Source of the DNA: an uncultured Pseudohongiella sp.
Lineage (GTDB): Bacteria > Pseudomonadota > Gammaproteobacteria > Pseudomonadales > Pseudohongiellaceae
Length of the DNA: 64,000 bases
Assembly (NCBI GenBank): GCA_951812965.1
Contig: OX638341.1
Span: 1,594,438-1,658,437 of the forward strand
Direction: 5' to 3'
Shown here: positions 25,148-35,827 of the stretch, in pieces
Position numbering within the stretch: position 1 is the stretch's first letter
Layout: each line of letters opens with the position of its first letter
Notes under the pieces: generated by a model
The model's input: the letters and a program-made list of their open reading frames with translations, nothing else
What the model was told of the DNA's origin: nothing
Database searches by the model: none
Program-made: the position numbers and the translations under genes

Positions 25148-26608
25148 TCAACTCTCCCCGGCGGTGGATACGGGAAGCCGCTTGTGCCAGTCAGTCAATT
25201 GCTGGAACTGGTGGGCCACGTTCAGAATGCGCGCCTCGCCGAAATCCGGTCCTATAATCTGCAAGCCGAAGGGCATTCCTTCCTCGAAGCCAGCGGGAAT
25301 TGAAATGCCCGGCAGACCGGCCAGGTTCACTGCGATGGTAAAGATGTCCTCGAGATACATTTCCACCGGATCGGCCTTGGCGCCATGAGGAAAGGCCACA
25401 TGGGGCGAGGTGGGTCCGGCGATCACGTCGACTTGCTCAAAGGCGCTGATGAAATCCTGCCGGATCAGCCTGCGAATGCGCTGGGCCTTGCGGTAATAGG
25501 CGTCGTAATAGCCCGCCGAGAGGGCGTACGTGCCGACCAGGATGCGCCGTTTGACTTCGTCGCCGAAACCTTCGCTACGCGTGCGTGTGTAAAGGTCTTC
25601 GAGATCGGCCGGGTCTTCGCAGCGATAGCCGTAGCGTACTCCGTCGTAGCGTGACAGGTTGGCCGAGGCTTCCGCGGGCGCGACCACGTAATACGCCGGC
25701 ACCGACAAATGGTTGTTGGGCAGATCAATATCGATCAGGCTGGCGCCGGCCCGTTCGAGTTCCGCCAGCGCCGCGCGGACTCCCTTTTCCACACCGGGGC
25801 TGAGGCCTTTCGCGAAATGCGGTCGCGGCACACCCACCCGCAATCCGGCCAATGAACTGCCGAGTTCGCCGGTGTAGTCTTCTACCGGCCGGTCGACGCT
25901 GGTGGAATCGCGTGGATCGAGTCCGGCCATTGCCTGCATCATCAGCGCCGCGTCAGCCGCGCTCCGGGTCAGGGTTCCGGCCTGATCGAGACTGGAAGCG
26001 AAAGCGATCATGCCCCAGCGGGACACCCGGCCGTAACTTGGCTTGAATCCAGTAATGCCGCAAAAGGAAGCCGGCTGGCGAATGGAGCCGCCGGTATCGG
26101 TGCCGGTGGCCATGGGGCAAAGTCCCGCTGCGACCGCCGCCGCCGAACCGCCCGAGGAACCGCCCGGCACTCTGCCCGTATCGAACGGGTTGCCGACCTT
26201 GCCGAAAAAACTCGTTTCATTGGACGAGCCCATGGCGAATTCGTCCATATTGGTCTTGCCGAGCATGACTGTTCCGGCCTGCTGCAACTTCTCCACCACG
26301 GTAGCGTCGTAGGGCGGCTGGAAATCCTGCAACATCCGCGAGCCGCAAGTCGTGCGGATGCCCCGAGTGCAGAAAATGTCCTTGTGCGCCAGCGGGATGC
26401 CGAGCAACGGCCGCTCGTCGCCGTCCGCCCGGGCCACGTCGGCGGCGTCCGCCGCGGCCAGCGCCGACTCCTCGCAAATCGTTATGAAGGAGTTGAATTG
26501 CGGGTTTAGGGCGCCGATTCGATCCAGGCAGGCGCGTGTCAGTTCGACGCTGGAAATCGCGCCGCGAGACAGTTCGGCCGAGAGTTCGGTAACGGTCAGG
26601 TTCAACAT
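25148..26608 (-). CDS. gatA: Asp-tRNA(Asn)/Glu-tRNA(Gln) amidotransferase subunit A
   Basis: A 486-residue amidase-signature enzyme that releases ammonia from glutamine for the GatB site. The Ser-cisSer-Lys signature is clear: LAHKDIFCT (Lys), then [14 protein letters not shown] and [17 protein letters not shown] with the two serines. The length fits the family (about 485). It lies between gatC (14 bases upstream) and gatB. Confidence 0.97.
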   Translation of the reverse strand: MLNLTVTELSAELSRGAISSVELTRACLDRIGALNPQFNSFITICEESALAAADAADVARADGDERPLLGIPLAHKDIFCTRGIRTTCGSRMLQDFQPPYDATVVEKLQQAGTVMLGKTNMDEFAMGSSNETSFFGKVGNPFDTGRVPGGSSGGSAAAVAAGLCPMATGTDTGGSIRQPASFCGITGFKPSYGRVSRWGMIAFASSLDQAGTLTRSAADAALMMQAMAGLDPRDSTSVDRPVEDYTGELGSSLAGLRVGVPRPHFAKGLSPGVEKGVRAALAELERAGASLIDIDLPNNHLSVPAYYVVAPAEASANLSRYDGVRYGYRCEDPADLEDLYTRTRSEGFGDEVKRRILVGTYALSAGYYDAYYRKAQRIRRLIRQDFISAFEQVDVIAGPTSPHVAFPHGAKADPVEMYLEDIFTIAVNLAGLPGISIPAGFEEGMPFGLQIIGPDFGEARILNVAHQFQQLTDWHKRLPVSTAGES

Positions 26609-26622
26609 CGGATTTTGCCGCT

Positions 26623-26919
26623 CTATCCTGAGACCTTGGGGTCGATAACCCTGGGGACGAGAAACATCCCGTTCCGGCTCGACGGAGCCAGATCCAGCAG
26701 TTCATCCCTGCGATCGGCCTCGGTAACTTCGTCGGTGCGCAGGCGCTGCACCGCATCGAGCGGATGCGCGAGCGGCTCGACGCCGTCGGTGTCGACCGCT
26801 TGCATCTGGTCGATCATCGCCAGGATTTCACCGATGCGGGCGGTAACCTCGTCGGCCTCGGCGGGACTGACCCGCAGCCGCGCGAGCGTGGCGATCTTGT
26901 CGATTTCGGATTTGTCCAC
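26623..26919 (-). CDS. gatC: Asp-tRNA(Asn)/Glu-tRNA(Gln) amidotransferase subunit C
   Basis: A 98-residue GatC that holds the GatAB complex together. Recognisable parts are [30 protein letters not shown] and the C-terminal LVPRVI. There is no ATG at the homologous start. GTG at 26919 (VDKSEIDKI) is chosen, because the only upstream ATG (27015) lies beyond the likely promoter. Other non-ATG starts cannot be excluded. It is the first gene of the gatCAB transcript. Confidence 0.88.
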   Translation of the reverse strand: MDKSEIDKIATLARLRVSPAEADEVTARIGEILAMIDQMQAVDTDGVEPLAHPLDAVQRLRTDEVTEADRRDELLDLAPSSRNGMFLVPRVIDPKVSG

Positions 26920-26958
26920 AATGAGCGAGAGAGCGTCGGGTGGGTGAAGCAAGCCGCG

Positions 26959-26964
26959 ATTATA
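26959..26964 (-). promoter_or_regulatory. Probable -10 box for gatCAB
   Basis: TATAAT on the minus strand, about 40 bases before the GTG of gatC. No convincing -35 is seen. It lies in the divergent gatC-mreB gap. Confidence 0.45.
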
Positions 26965-27014
26965 CTGGAATTGCGGCAAATTCGTATTTGCGCCGCGCGA
27001 ATACGCCCGGCGCA

Positions 27015-27044
27015 TTGGAAGCTTTGGTTAAAAAGCTTCATAAT
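27015..27044 (+). promoter_or_regulatory. Putative sigma70 promoter of mreBCD
   Basis: TTGGAA (27015-27020), 18 bases, CATAAT (27039-27044). The predicted start lies about 70 bases before the mreB ATG. Confidence 0.5.
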
Positions 27045-27117
27045 CGGCGGGATTTTGTATCCGCAGCAGGTTCGGGCGCGATTGCCCGCATGTTCGCTGG
27101 AAGTGAACTGGATTTAG

Positions 27118-28164
<1,047 letters not shown>

Positions 28165-28275
28165 CAATTCGCGACCGTTCCCGAAACAGGCGCAAATTCC
28201 TTGTCGCAAGCCTCCCGAACGCTATAGACTTGTCAGGATAAGCCGACACTCTCAAGGCGCGAGAGGGTTTTCGAT

Positions 28276-29187
28276 ATCGAGACCGCAATCTTTTCAAGAA
28301 ATGCGTCGCTGGAGTACCGGATCATCACATTCCTGCTCCTGTCCGTATTGCTCATGGCCGCGGACAAGCGATTTGGCTATATGGAACAGGCGCGCCAGGC
28401 GCTCGGCCTGGTCGCCACCCCCTTTTTCTGGCTGGCGGACACCCCGGCCCGCGTCGGCAATTCACTTGGAGAAATATTCGTCAGCCGCACCGAGTTGCTC
28501 GACGAAAACGCCCGCCTGCGCGAGGAACTTATGCTTTCACGCCAGCGGCTCCTGCTTGCCGAAAGCCTGACCGTGGAAAATAATCGTCTGCTCGCCTTGC
28601 AGGACGCTTCCGCCCTGTTCGAACAGGAGGTGCTGACGGCGGAGATCATCAATGTTTCTCCCGACCCTTACACGCGGCGCATTTTGATTAACAAGGGTGG
28701 CCGGGACGGAGTGTTCGAGGGACAGGCCGTGCTTGAAGCCAACGGACTCATGGGCCAAGTCTTACAGGTTATGCCCTTTTCGAGTTGGGTGCTGCTCATA
28801 ACCGACGTCAATCACGTGACTCCCGTGGAAGTCAGCCGCAACGGCGAACGGGCGCTGGCCAGGGGGGGCCAGGACGGCGATACCGAACTCGATCTCGAAT
28901 TCGTCATCCCCACCCAGGATATCGAGGTCGGCGACACGCTGATCAGTTCGGGCATGGGACAGGTCTACCCCAAGAACTACCCGGTAGCCGAAGTTATCAG
29001 CGTACACAGGAGTCCGGTACAGCCTTACGCGACGATCAAGGCTAGGCCCATGGCGCAGGTTGGAAGCACGCGCCATGTCATGCTAGTTCTTGCGGCGACG
29101 GTGCAGGACGTTCCCGCTTTAGCGGACGGGACCGAAGGCGGCGCCGATGAGGAATCCACCCTGGCTGCAATAGAATCGGCGAATTGA
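28276..29187 (+). CDS. mreC: Cell shape-determining protein MreC
   Basis: An MreC of about 303 residues, a bitopic inner-membrane protein linking MreB to the periplasmic wall machinery. The N-terminal part AIFSRNASLEYRIITF aligns with E. coli MKPIFSRGPSLQIR, followed by the membrane helix, a coiled coil (about residues 65-110) and the beta-domain. In-frame ATG or GTG codons are missing before residue 27. The first usable TTG (28348) would cut into the membrane helix. ATC at 28276, nine bases after GAGAGG, is proposed as a rare start. ATG at 28301 is in another frame. The gene is certain, the start is not. Confidence 0.9.
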   Translation: METAIFSRNASLEYRIITFLLLSVLLMAADKRFGYMEQARQALGLVATPFFWLADTPARVGNSLGEIFVSRTELLDENARLREELMLSRQRLLLAESLTVENNRLLALQDASALFEQEVLTAEIINVSPDPYTRRILINKGGRDGVFEGQAVLEANGLMGQVLQVMPFSSWVLLITDVNHVTPVEVSRNGERALARGGQDGDTELDLEFVIPTQDIEVGDTLISSGMGQVYPKNYPVAEVISVHRSPVQPYATIKARPMAQVGSTRHVMLVLAATVQDVPALADGTEGGADEESTLAAIESAN

Positions 29188-29196
29188 GTCTCGCCG

Positions 29197-29685
29197 ATGG
29201 CCGGTTCGGTAGTGTTCAACAGCCTGATTGTCATGTCCTTCATTATCGCGGGATTGCTGGCGATCGTTCCGATGCCGGAATGGGCGATCTATTTCCGCCC
29301 TGAATGGGTCGCGCTGGTAGTCGTCTACTGGGTGATCAACAATCCCGAACGAGTCGGCATCGGCATCGCATGGATGGTGGGCATCATGGTCGACGCCCTC
29401 ACCGGTTCGCTGTTCGGCCTGCATGCGCTGGGACTGGCCCTTGTCGCCTGGCTCGCCTTGCGGCTGCGGCTGCGGCTGCGGCTGTTCAGCGTTTCCCGGC
29501 AAGCCAGCGTCGTGCTCGTGATCGTCGGCCTGCAACTCCTGCTGAGTCAATGGCTGCAATTTCTGTTCGATCTGCCTCGGGGGACGAACATGATGTTTCT
29601 CGCGCCGGCGGTCACCAGCGCATTGTTCTGGCCGCTGGTATGGCTCCTGGTTGGAGGAACCATTCGTTCGCTTGATCTGAAATAG
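29197..29685 (+). CDS. mreD: Rod shape-determining protein MreD
   Basis: A 162-residue integral membrane protein with about five hydrophobic segments, matching MreD in size and position. The segment PEWVALVVVYWVI and the following VGIAWMVGIMVDALTGSLFG are typical of the family. It starts 9 bases after mreC. The genes maf and rng, which follow mreD in Pseudomonas and E. coli, are absent; yhdP follows at once. Confidence 0.93.
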   Translation: MAGSVVFNSLIVMSFIIAGLLAIVPMPEWAIYFRPEWVALVVVYWVINNPERVGIGIAWMVGIMVDALTGSLFGLHALGLALVAWLALRLRLRLRLFSVSRQASVVLVIVGLQLLLSQWLQFLFDLPRGTNMMFLAPAVTSALFWPLVWLLVGGTIRSLDLK

Positions 29686-29700
29686 TGGATTTACTGCTGT

Positions 29701-32700
29701 ATGGCTGATGAAACGTCCACATCGAAGCGCAAGCCGCGTAGAATCCTGCCGGCGATACGCCGACAACTCGTCTTGTTGCCGGTCGTATCCGTCGTGTTGC
29801 TGGCGGCATATGTCAGTGCGGGCAGGCAGTTCATGCCCGCGATTTCAGACTACTCGGAGTTTTTCGAGAACCAGATGTACGCAGTAACCGGCGTGCCGTT
29901 CCGGGTGGAATCGCTGCAAGGGAGTTTCAGCGGTTTCAATCCCGTGATCGAAGTCAACGGACTGTCCATGCAGGTGGCCCCGGCCCCGGGAATGCCCCAA
30001 ACTCAGGAGCGCGCGCTGGAATTCGAACGCGGCATGGTGGTCGTGGACATGGCCCGCAGCATCTGGGAAAGGCGCTGGGTCTTGCAGGAGTTTGTTGTCG
30101 AACGACTCGAACTCGAACTCGAACAGACCAGCGACGGCGGCTGGCTGCTCGGCGACATCGACATGCAGGGCGGCGCCGGCATCGATCCTGACACCTTGTA
30201 CCAGGCGTTCCTCGACATAGCGCAACTCGACCTGCGCGACGTAGTCGTAAACCTGCGTACCCAATCCGGCGAACAATTGCGATTCATGGACGGCGTGGCC
30301 ACGATCCAGAATCGGGGCGGAAATCACTTTCTCCACGTCGATATCACACCGGAAGGTCAAAGCCGGCAGCTCGCTCTTTCGCTGGAAGTGCGCGGCGGCG
30401 ACTTGTCGGTTATCGACGGCAGTTTTCACCTCGCCGTTCCCGCGGCGGATTATTCGGACCTGTTCAGTGGCCAGAACGTCGCCGACATCAGTCTGGAAGA
30501 ATTGGTTGGAGGAGGCGATATCTGGCTGAGTTTCGAGCAGGGCGAATTGCGCGGGATCGTCGCTACCGCCGAACTCGACGGTGTTACGTTCAGGTTCGGC
30601 CAAGGCGAACTGACGAGCCTGGATTCCCTCACCGGCTCCTTCGAGATGCGCAGCGAAGAAGAAACCGCGCTTTTCTCGGTTTCCGGACTATCCTTCGATC
30701 ATGAAGGCGCAACCTGGCCCCGAGCCGACCTGCATCTTGTTCACCTGCCCGAACAATCATTGTCGTTGCGCGCAGACCGCTTCGATTCGGCAATTGCGGC
30801 CTCGCTCGCCACGAGCCTGAAGCTACTGCCCGAATCTCCGGGAGGCCTGCTGCGGCAATTGCAGCCGGCCGGCGTACTGGAAAACGTTGCCCTGGAGGCG
30901 CCCCTTGGGGAAAACGGCAACGAACCGTTCAGTGTCAGGGCCAATGTCACGGGCGGCGCCGTCGCCTCGGTGCGCAATTCTCCCGCCATGTCGGGTCTGA
31001 CTGGCTACCTGGAAATCTCCATGGACCTCGGAGCACGTCGCGCTACAGGTCTGATCGAGGTCGACTCAACCGATTTCACGATCAACATTCCCAGGGTCTA
31101 CACCTCGACCTGGGCCTGGGACGAGATGAACGGCAGCCTGGGATTCGAACTTGATTACAGCGATGGGCAAAAACTTCGGCTGACGAGCAGCGTGCTCGCG
31201 GGCCGCTCGGGCGATCTCGAATCGCGGCTGCAATTGACTTCGGCGCTCGACCAGACCCCGGACGGAGAACGTGAGAATGAACTTGAGCTGCTGATCGGCA
31301 TCCTGAATATGGATGCAGCGAACAAGACCCCGTTTCTGCCCGATGGGCCGGGGGTGCGGGATGGCTTGCGCTCGGGAATGGAATTTCTGGACCGCGCGGT
31401 CATCGATGGCCGGTTAAGCAATACCGCCGCCATCTTCCGCGGCCAGACCGTACAAGGCTCGGACCGAATTACCAAGACTTTTCAGAGTTTCTATCAATGG
31501 CAAGACGGAAGCCTGCGTTTCGACCCGCAGTGGCCGCAACTCGAGAGCGACCGCACGCTTGTGTTGACCGATGATGAAAACATCAACATTTTCATGGAAA
31601 ACGGCGAGAGCCTCGGAATCGAGGCGGACATGATTGAAGGAACGGTCCGAGGAGGCGAACCTGAATCAAGCCTGCTGACCGTTACCGGAAGGGGACAGTC
31701 ATCATCCGCGGACGCACTGGCCTACCTGCAATCGGCGCCGGCCGCCGAAAACCTGCGCAGCGCCATGGCCGACTGGCGCATGCGAGGCAACCTGCAAGGC
31801 GAGTTTGAACTCGAAGTTCCATTGGGTGTCCCGGATGCCGAAACAGACATGCGGCTGCAACTGGATTTCAGCGACAACGACATATGGGTGTCCCAATACG
31901 AACTCGACCTATCCGATGTAAACGGCAAACTCTGGTTTGACACGCGAACAGGAATCGAAACAGGCGAATTCACTGCCGGACTGTTCGGAGGCGATACCGA
32001 TATCGAGGTTTCGAGCCGGGGTGAGCCGGGCGAAGTCGAGCGGATTACCGTGGTTGCAAGGGGACGCGCGGAGCGCCGGGCGCTGATGCAATGGCCGCGT
32101 AACAGCAGCATTGTCACGGGGCTGCTCGACAACGCCAGGGGTTCCTTCCTGTACGCCGCCGAATTGCACCTCGATCAGACCGATGGCGGGGCAACTTCGT
32201 TACGGGTCAGTTCCGATCTGGCGGGGCTGTTTCTCACGCTGCCCGAACCTTTCGCCAAGCAGGCGGGGGAGCCGCTACCCTTTCTCCTGCAGGTCGACCA
32301 GGTCGACGGTGTCCAGAACATCTCAGGAACGGCGGGATCTCGCCTGCGCTTCAATCTGGAGTTGGCGGACTCCGTGGTCCGTCGGGGAAGGGTGCGCCTC
32401 GGCGGTGGGCATAGCGACACCGTCGAACCCGACAGCGGCCTCGTGGTAGATGGCCGTCTCGAGCGCATGGTGCTCGATCAATGGGCCGAATTGCTCGGCG
32501 ACATCAGGTCCGCCGCGCCCGAGGACCTGCGGGAAGTGTTCGCATTCATGGATATCGACGCCGGTGAACTGGATGTCTACGGTCAGGCGCTCGAAGACGT
32601 GCATTTGCGGGTAGATCCGACGCCTCGGGGCTGGCATGCAGCGGTGGAGGGCGAATCGGTTCAGGGCGCCGTCGAGATTCCTCTGGACGCAAACGATTAT

Positions 32701-33699
32701 CTGCAAGTGCAACTCGACTACCTGCGATTCTCCGGCCCCGGCGAGCCGGAACCCGAAGCGGCGCAAGCGGAAAGCGTAGTCGCAGCGCAGCCGCGCGTGG
32801 ACCTGCTGGCCGGAGTAGACCCCCGCGAGTTGCCGCGCATGCGTTTCGCCGTGGGCGAAATCTCCATCGGAGAGGCCCCCTGGGGCGGCTGGAATTTCAC
32901 CCTTGAGCCCGATGCGGACGGGGCGGATTTCAATGATCTCGGTTTTGATTTTCGCGGCTTGCGCATGACCCTGCCGGAAGCGGTCGCTGAGGAAACGGAG
33001 CAATCGATTTCACCCCGCCTGCGCTGGATTTACGATGGCGAGGATCATGCGACCGAACTCGCCGGTCTGATTCAGGCGGACGATCTCGCTGCGGTGCTGC
33101 TCGAAAGCGGGTTCGCCGCAAGTCTCGAAAGTCAAAGCGCACGATTCGCGACGGACCTGCAATGGCCCGGCAGTCCGGCCTTTTTCCACGGTTCGCAGTT
33201 GAACGGCAATATCGATCTGCTGGTGGAGAACGGCCGTTTCCTCGAAACCACTGCCGGAGGCGGCGCCCTCAAGCTCATCAGTATCATCAATTTCGACGCG
33301 ATCATGAGCCGCCTGCGCCTGAGCGACGACCTGTTGCGCCGGGGTCTGGCGTTCGACGAAATTACCGGCCGCCTGAACATGGACCGAGGGTTGGCGCGGA
33401 TCGAGGATCAACTCGTGATCTCAGGGCCGTCCAGTCTGTACCAGATCACCGGCGATGTGGACCTGCGAAACGAAACCATCGCCGGCGAAATGTACGTGAC
33501 ATTGCCCGTAAGCGACAACATCCCCTGGATCGGCCTGATAACCGGCAATTTGCCGCTGGCCGTCGGCGCCTATCTGTTCGACCAAATCTTCGGCGATCAG
33601 GTGGACAGCCTGACCAGCGCCGTGTATACCCTCGAAGGTTCCTGGGAAGGCCTCGAACCGCAATTCAAGCAAGCCTTTGGCGCTCCTGGCGAAGATTGA
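29701..33699 (+). CDS. yhdP: YhdP family AsmA-like envelope protein
   Basis: A 1332-residue protein with one N-terminal membrane helix (about residues 19-40) followed by a long beta-rich periplasmic region. It matches the YhdP/DUF3971 family with a C-terminal AsmA_2-type domain (ALKLISIINFDAIMSRLRL and the YVTLPVSDNIPWIG region). YhdP and its paralogues form bridges that move phospholipid to the outer membrane in E. coli. The position after mreD and before a nitrilase is conserved in Pseudomonas. The length is in the family range (about 1270). Confidence 0.9.
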   Translation: MADETSTSKRKPRRILPAIRRQLVLLPVVSVVLLAAYVSAGRQFMPAISDYSEFFENQMYAVTGVPFRVESLQGSFSGFNPVIEVNGLSMQVAPAPGMPQTQERALEFERGMVVVDMARSIWERRWVLQEFVVERLELELEQTSDGGWLLGDIDMQGGAGIDPDTLYQAFLDIAQLDLRDVVVNLRTQSGEQLRFMDGVATIQNRGGNHFLHVDITPEGQSRQLALSLEVRGGDLSVIDGSFHLAVPAADYSDLFSGQNVADISLEELVGGGDIWLSFEQGELRGIVATAELDGVTFRFGQGELTSLDSLTGSFEMRSEEETALFSVSGLSFDHEGATWPRADLHLVHLPEQSLSLRADRFDSAIAASLATSLKLLPESPGGLLRQLQPAGVLENVALEAPLGENGNEPFSVRANVTGGAVASVRNSPAMSGLTGYLEISMDLGARRATGLIEVDSTDFTINIPRVYTSTWAWDEMNGSLGFELDYSDGQKLRLTSSVLAGRSGDLESRLQLTSALDQTPDGERENELELLIGILNMDAANKTPFLPDGPGVRDGLRSGMEFLDRAVIDGRLSNTAAIFRGQTVQGSDRITKTFQSFYQWQDGSLRFDPQWPQLESDRTLVLTDDENINIFMENGESLGIEADMIEGTVRGGEPESSLLTVTGRGQSSSADALAYLQSAPAAENLRSAMADWRMRGNLQGEFELEVPLGVPDAETDMRLQLDFSDNDIWVSQYELDLSDVNGKLWFDTRTGIETGEFTAGLFGGDTDIEVSSRGEPGEVERITVVARGRAERRALMQWPRNSSIVTGLLDNARGSFLYAAELHLDQTDGGATSLRVSSDLAGLFLTLPEPFAKQAGEPLPFLLQVDQVDGVQNISGTAGSRLRFNLELADSVVRRGRVRLGGGHSDTVEPDSGLVVDGRLERMVLDQWAELLGDIRSAAPEDLREVFAFMDIDAGELDVYGQALEDVHLRVDPTPRGWHAAVEGESVQGAVEIPLDANDYLQVQLDYLRFSGPGEPEPEAAQAESVVAAQPRVDLLAGVDPRELPRMRFAVGEISIGEAPWGGWNFTLEPDADGADFNDLGFDFRGLRMTLPEAVAEETEQSISPRLRWIYDGEDHATELAGLIQADDLAAVLLESGFAASLESQSARFATDLQWPGSPAFFHGSQLNGNIDLLVENGRFLETTAGGGALKLISIINFDAIMSRLRLSDDLLRRGLAFDEITGRLNMDRGLARIEDQLVISGPSSLYQITGDVDLRNETIAGEMYVTLPVSDNIPWIGLITGNLPLAVGAYLFDQIFGDQVDSLTSAVYTLEGSWEGLEPQFKQAFGAPGED

Positions 33700-33711
33700 C
33701 GGATCGGGAAC

Positions 33712-34563
33712 ATGACACGAAAACTCGCCGCGGTACAGATGGTCAGCGGGCCGGATGTGGACAAAAACATGACGGATGCCGCCGAACTGATCGCCGAGGC
33801 GGTAGCTCAAGGCGCCGATCTGGTGCTGTTGCCCGAAGTGTTTGCCGCGCTCGAAGGCAAACCCATGCGCACTCATGGCGAACGACAGGACGCGCCCGGG
33901 AGTCCCATCCAGGAATTTCTTGCCGGACAGGCGCGCCGTCACGGCGTTGTGCTTGTCGGCGGTACTGCGCCCCTGTCATCGCGCCCCGGATTGAACGAGG
34001 ACGACGCCGATTACCTGATCGAAGACGGCCGTGTACGCGCGTCGAGCCTGGTCTACGATGCCGAGGGGGTTCTGCTTGCCCGGTACGACAAGATTCATCT
34101 GTTCGATGTCATGGTAGAGGACCGGCAGTCACAATATTCCGAATCGCTGACATACGAAGCAGGCTCGGAAGTCGTATGCGTCGACAGCTCGGCAGGCCGG
34201 ATCGGCCTTTCGGTCTGTTACGACATACGCTTTCCCGAACTGTACCGGCAACTGTTCGGTCTCGGAGCGGAGATCGTCACCGTGCCCGCGGCTTTTACGG
34301 CGGTCACCGGCGCGGCGCATTGGGAAAGCCTGTTGCGCGCGCGCGCCATTGAGAACCAGTGCTACCTCATCGCCGCTGCCCAGGGCGGACGCCACGGTCC
34401 AAGCCGTGAAACATGGGGCCATTCGATGATCGTCAGCCCCTGGAGCGAAATTCTCGCCGAGCTCGACAAGGGCCCGGGGGTCGTCCTGGCCGAAACCGAC
34501 CCCCTGCTATTGCAGGATATCCGCCGCAGAATGCCTGTCGCTGACCACATCCGGCTGCATTGA
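33712..34563 (+). CDS. Nit1/Nit2-like carbon-nitrogen hydrolase (deaminated glutathione amidase type)
   Basis: A 283-residue nitrilase-superfamily enzyme. The Glu-Lys-Cys triad is visible in LVLLPEVFAAL (Glu), RYDKIHLFDV (Lys) and IGLSVCYDIRFPELYR (Cys). The RFPELYR motif is typical of the Nit branch that hydrolyses deaminated glutathione; the exact substrate is inference. It starts 12 bases after yhdP, the same neighbour as in Pseudomonas, where tldD follows; here tldD is missing and a regulator comes next. Confidence 0.88.
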   Translation: MTRKLAAVQMVSGPDVDKNMTDAAELIAEAVAQGADLVLLPEVFAALEGKPMRTHGERQDAPGSPIQEFLAGQARRHGVVLVGGTAPLSSRPGLNEDDADYLIEDGRVRASSLVYDAEGVLLARYDKIHLFDVMVEDRQSQYSESLTYEAGSEVVCVDSSAGRIGLSVCYDIRFPELYRQLFGLGAEIVTVPAAFTAVTGAAHWESLLRARAIENQCYLIAAAQGGRHGPSRETWGHSMIVSPWSEILAELDKGPGVVLAETDPLLLQDIRRRMPVADHIRLH

Positions 34564-34681
34564 ATCGCAGCGATCCGTCCCTTCCTGAAAATTTGGCGGT
34601 CCAGCTATTTGAGCCGCCGCTATTGGTGTTACTATCGATCGGGCGGGAACCCCAAAATACAATGGATTCTGGTTGGCGCTC

Positions 34682-35269
34682 ATGGCTAGGCCGATCGAGT
34701 ACGACGAGGCGGAAGTGCTGGCCAGGGCGCTTGAGCAGTTCTGGCGCGAGGGATACGAGGCAAGTTCGGTCAACAAGTTGCTCGATTGCTGCGGCATCAA
34801 TCGAGGCACTCTGTACAATTCCTTTTCCGACAAGAACACTTTCTTCAAGATCGTAATCAATCACTACAACGACATGCTTGACAGGCAGATCGCCGCCTCA
34901 TTGAAAAACCCGGGCCTGGGAACCTGGGAGTCGATCACCGTGTTTTTCGACGAGACCGTGGTCAACGTGCCGGTGCGGCAGCGCAACCTGGGCTGTCTGC
35001 TGGTCAACTCGTTATGTTCCAGCGTCAACTACGACGGGGAAATCAAGCGCGTGTTACGCGCCTCGCTCAACCGCATGCGCAAGGCGCTCGTCGAGCGCCT
35101 GCGCGAGGCCAGGGCGAAAGGCAAACTGAAGAAGGGCGTGGACGAATTTCTTGCCGCCGATTTCCTCATTAACACTTTGTACGGCATTCGCGTCAACTCG
35201 CGCAACGGCAAGAGTGCGCGGCAACTCGAGAGCCTCGCTAAGCACGCCATCGGTTCCCTGAAAAAGTAA
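34682..35269 (+). CDS. TetR family transcriptional regulator
   Basis: A 195-residue regulator. The N-terminal helix-turn-helix (about residues 8-55) includes WREGYEASSVNKLLDCCGIN and RGTLYNSFSDKNTFF, the usual TetR recognition helix and following signature. The C-terminal ligand domain has the segment LGCLLVNSLCSS typical of this subgroup. ATG at 34682 is chosen over TTG at 34673. The target is unknown; the downstream ExbD gene has its own promoter. Confidence 0.88.
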   Translation: MARPIEYDEAEVLARALEQFWREGYEASSVNKLLDCCGINRGTLYNSFSDKNTFFKIVINHYNDMLDRQIAASLKNPGLGTWESITVFFDETVVNVPVRQRNLGCLLVNSLCSSVNYDGEIKRVLRASLNRMRKALVERLREARAKGKLKKGVDEFLAADFLINTLYGIRVNSRNGKSARQLESLAKHAIGSLKK

Positions 35270-35294
35270 CCGTTCAGCATCTTGCAGGAGGCTG

Positions 35295-35322
35295 TTGATT
35301 CCCCGGTATTGACTGCTATACT
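35295..35322 (+). promoter_or_regulatory. Putative sigma70 promoter of the ExbD-aldolase unit
   Basis: TTGATT (35295-35300), 16 bases, TATACT (35317-35322). The start would lie about 25 bases before the ATG at 35355. Confidence 0.55.
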
Positions 35323-35354
35323 CCTGCTGATTATTGATCTGACAGGAATCCGCG

Positions 35355-35777
35355 ATGAAAAAAGTTGGCGTCCAGCACAAGTCCGATGACTCCAAGATCG
35401 ATCTCACACCCATGCTCGATGTGGTGTTTATCCTGTTGATCTTTTTCGTGGTAACGGCGACATTTCTGTCCGAAACCGCCATCAGCGCGGCGAGCAGCGA
35501 CAGCGACAACGATCAGCCGCCGCCGGAACAGGATCTGGAAGACCGCAACATCCTGTTCGAGATAGGGCCCAATAACGAAATAATCCTCAATCGCAATCCG
35601 CGTCCCATCATCTCGACCCAGATCCGGTCCAATATCGACCAGCTACGCGCCGAAAATCCCGGCGCGACGGTAATCATCCAGCCGAACTCGACTTCCGACG
35701 TTTCCACCCTGGTGATGATCATGGACGCCGCGCGCCAGGCCGGTATCGGGGAAATCTCGATCGTCGATCCCAACTGA
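35355..35777 (+). CDS. ExbD/TolR family biopolymer transport protein (orphan)
   Basis: A 140-residue ExbD/TolR-like protein. The N-terminal membrane helix (about residues 20-40) carries the conserved Asp in IDLTPMLDVVFILLIFF, and the periplasmic domain ends in DAARQAGIGEISIV. A hydrophilic Ser/Asp/Pro-rich linker follows the helix. No ExbB/TolQ partner or TonB is present nearby, so it must work with a distant partner or be a relic. Its stop overlaps a possible CTG start of the next gene. Confidence 0.88.
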   Translation: MKKVGVQHKSDDSKIDLTPMLDVVFILLIFFVVTATFLSETAISAASSDSDNDQPPPEQDLEDRNILFEIGPNNEIILNRNPRPIISTQIRSNIDQLRAENPGATVIIQPNSTSDVSTLVMIMDAARQAGIGEISIVDPN

Positions 35778-35827
35778 ATAGCCGCTGGAACAAGCACGAA
35801 GCCCGCACCTGCGCCAATGAACTCGAA

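Noticed and set aside
28301..28570. ATG at 28301 as mreC start
   Set aside because: It opens a different frame with a Ser/Arg/Pro-rich product that does not resemble MreC.
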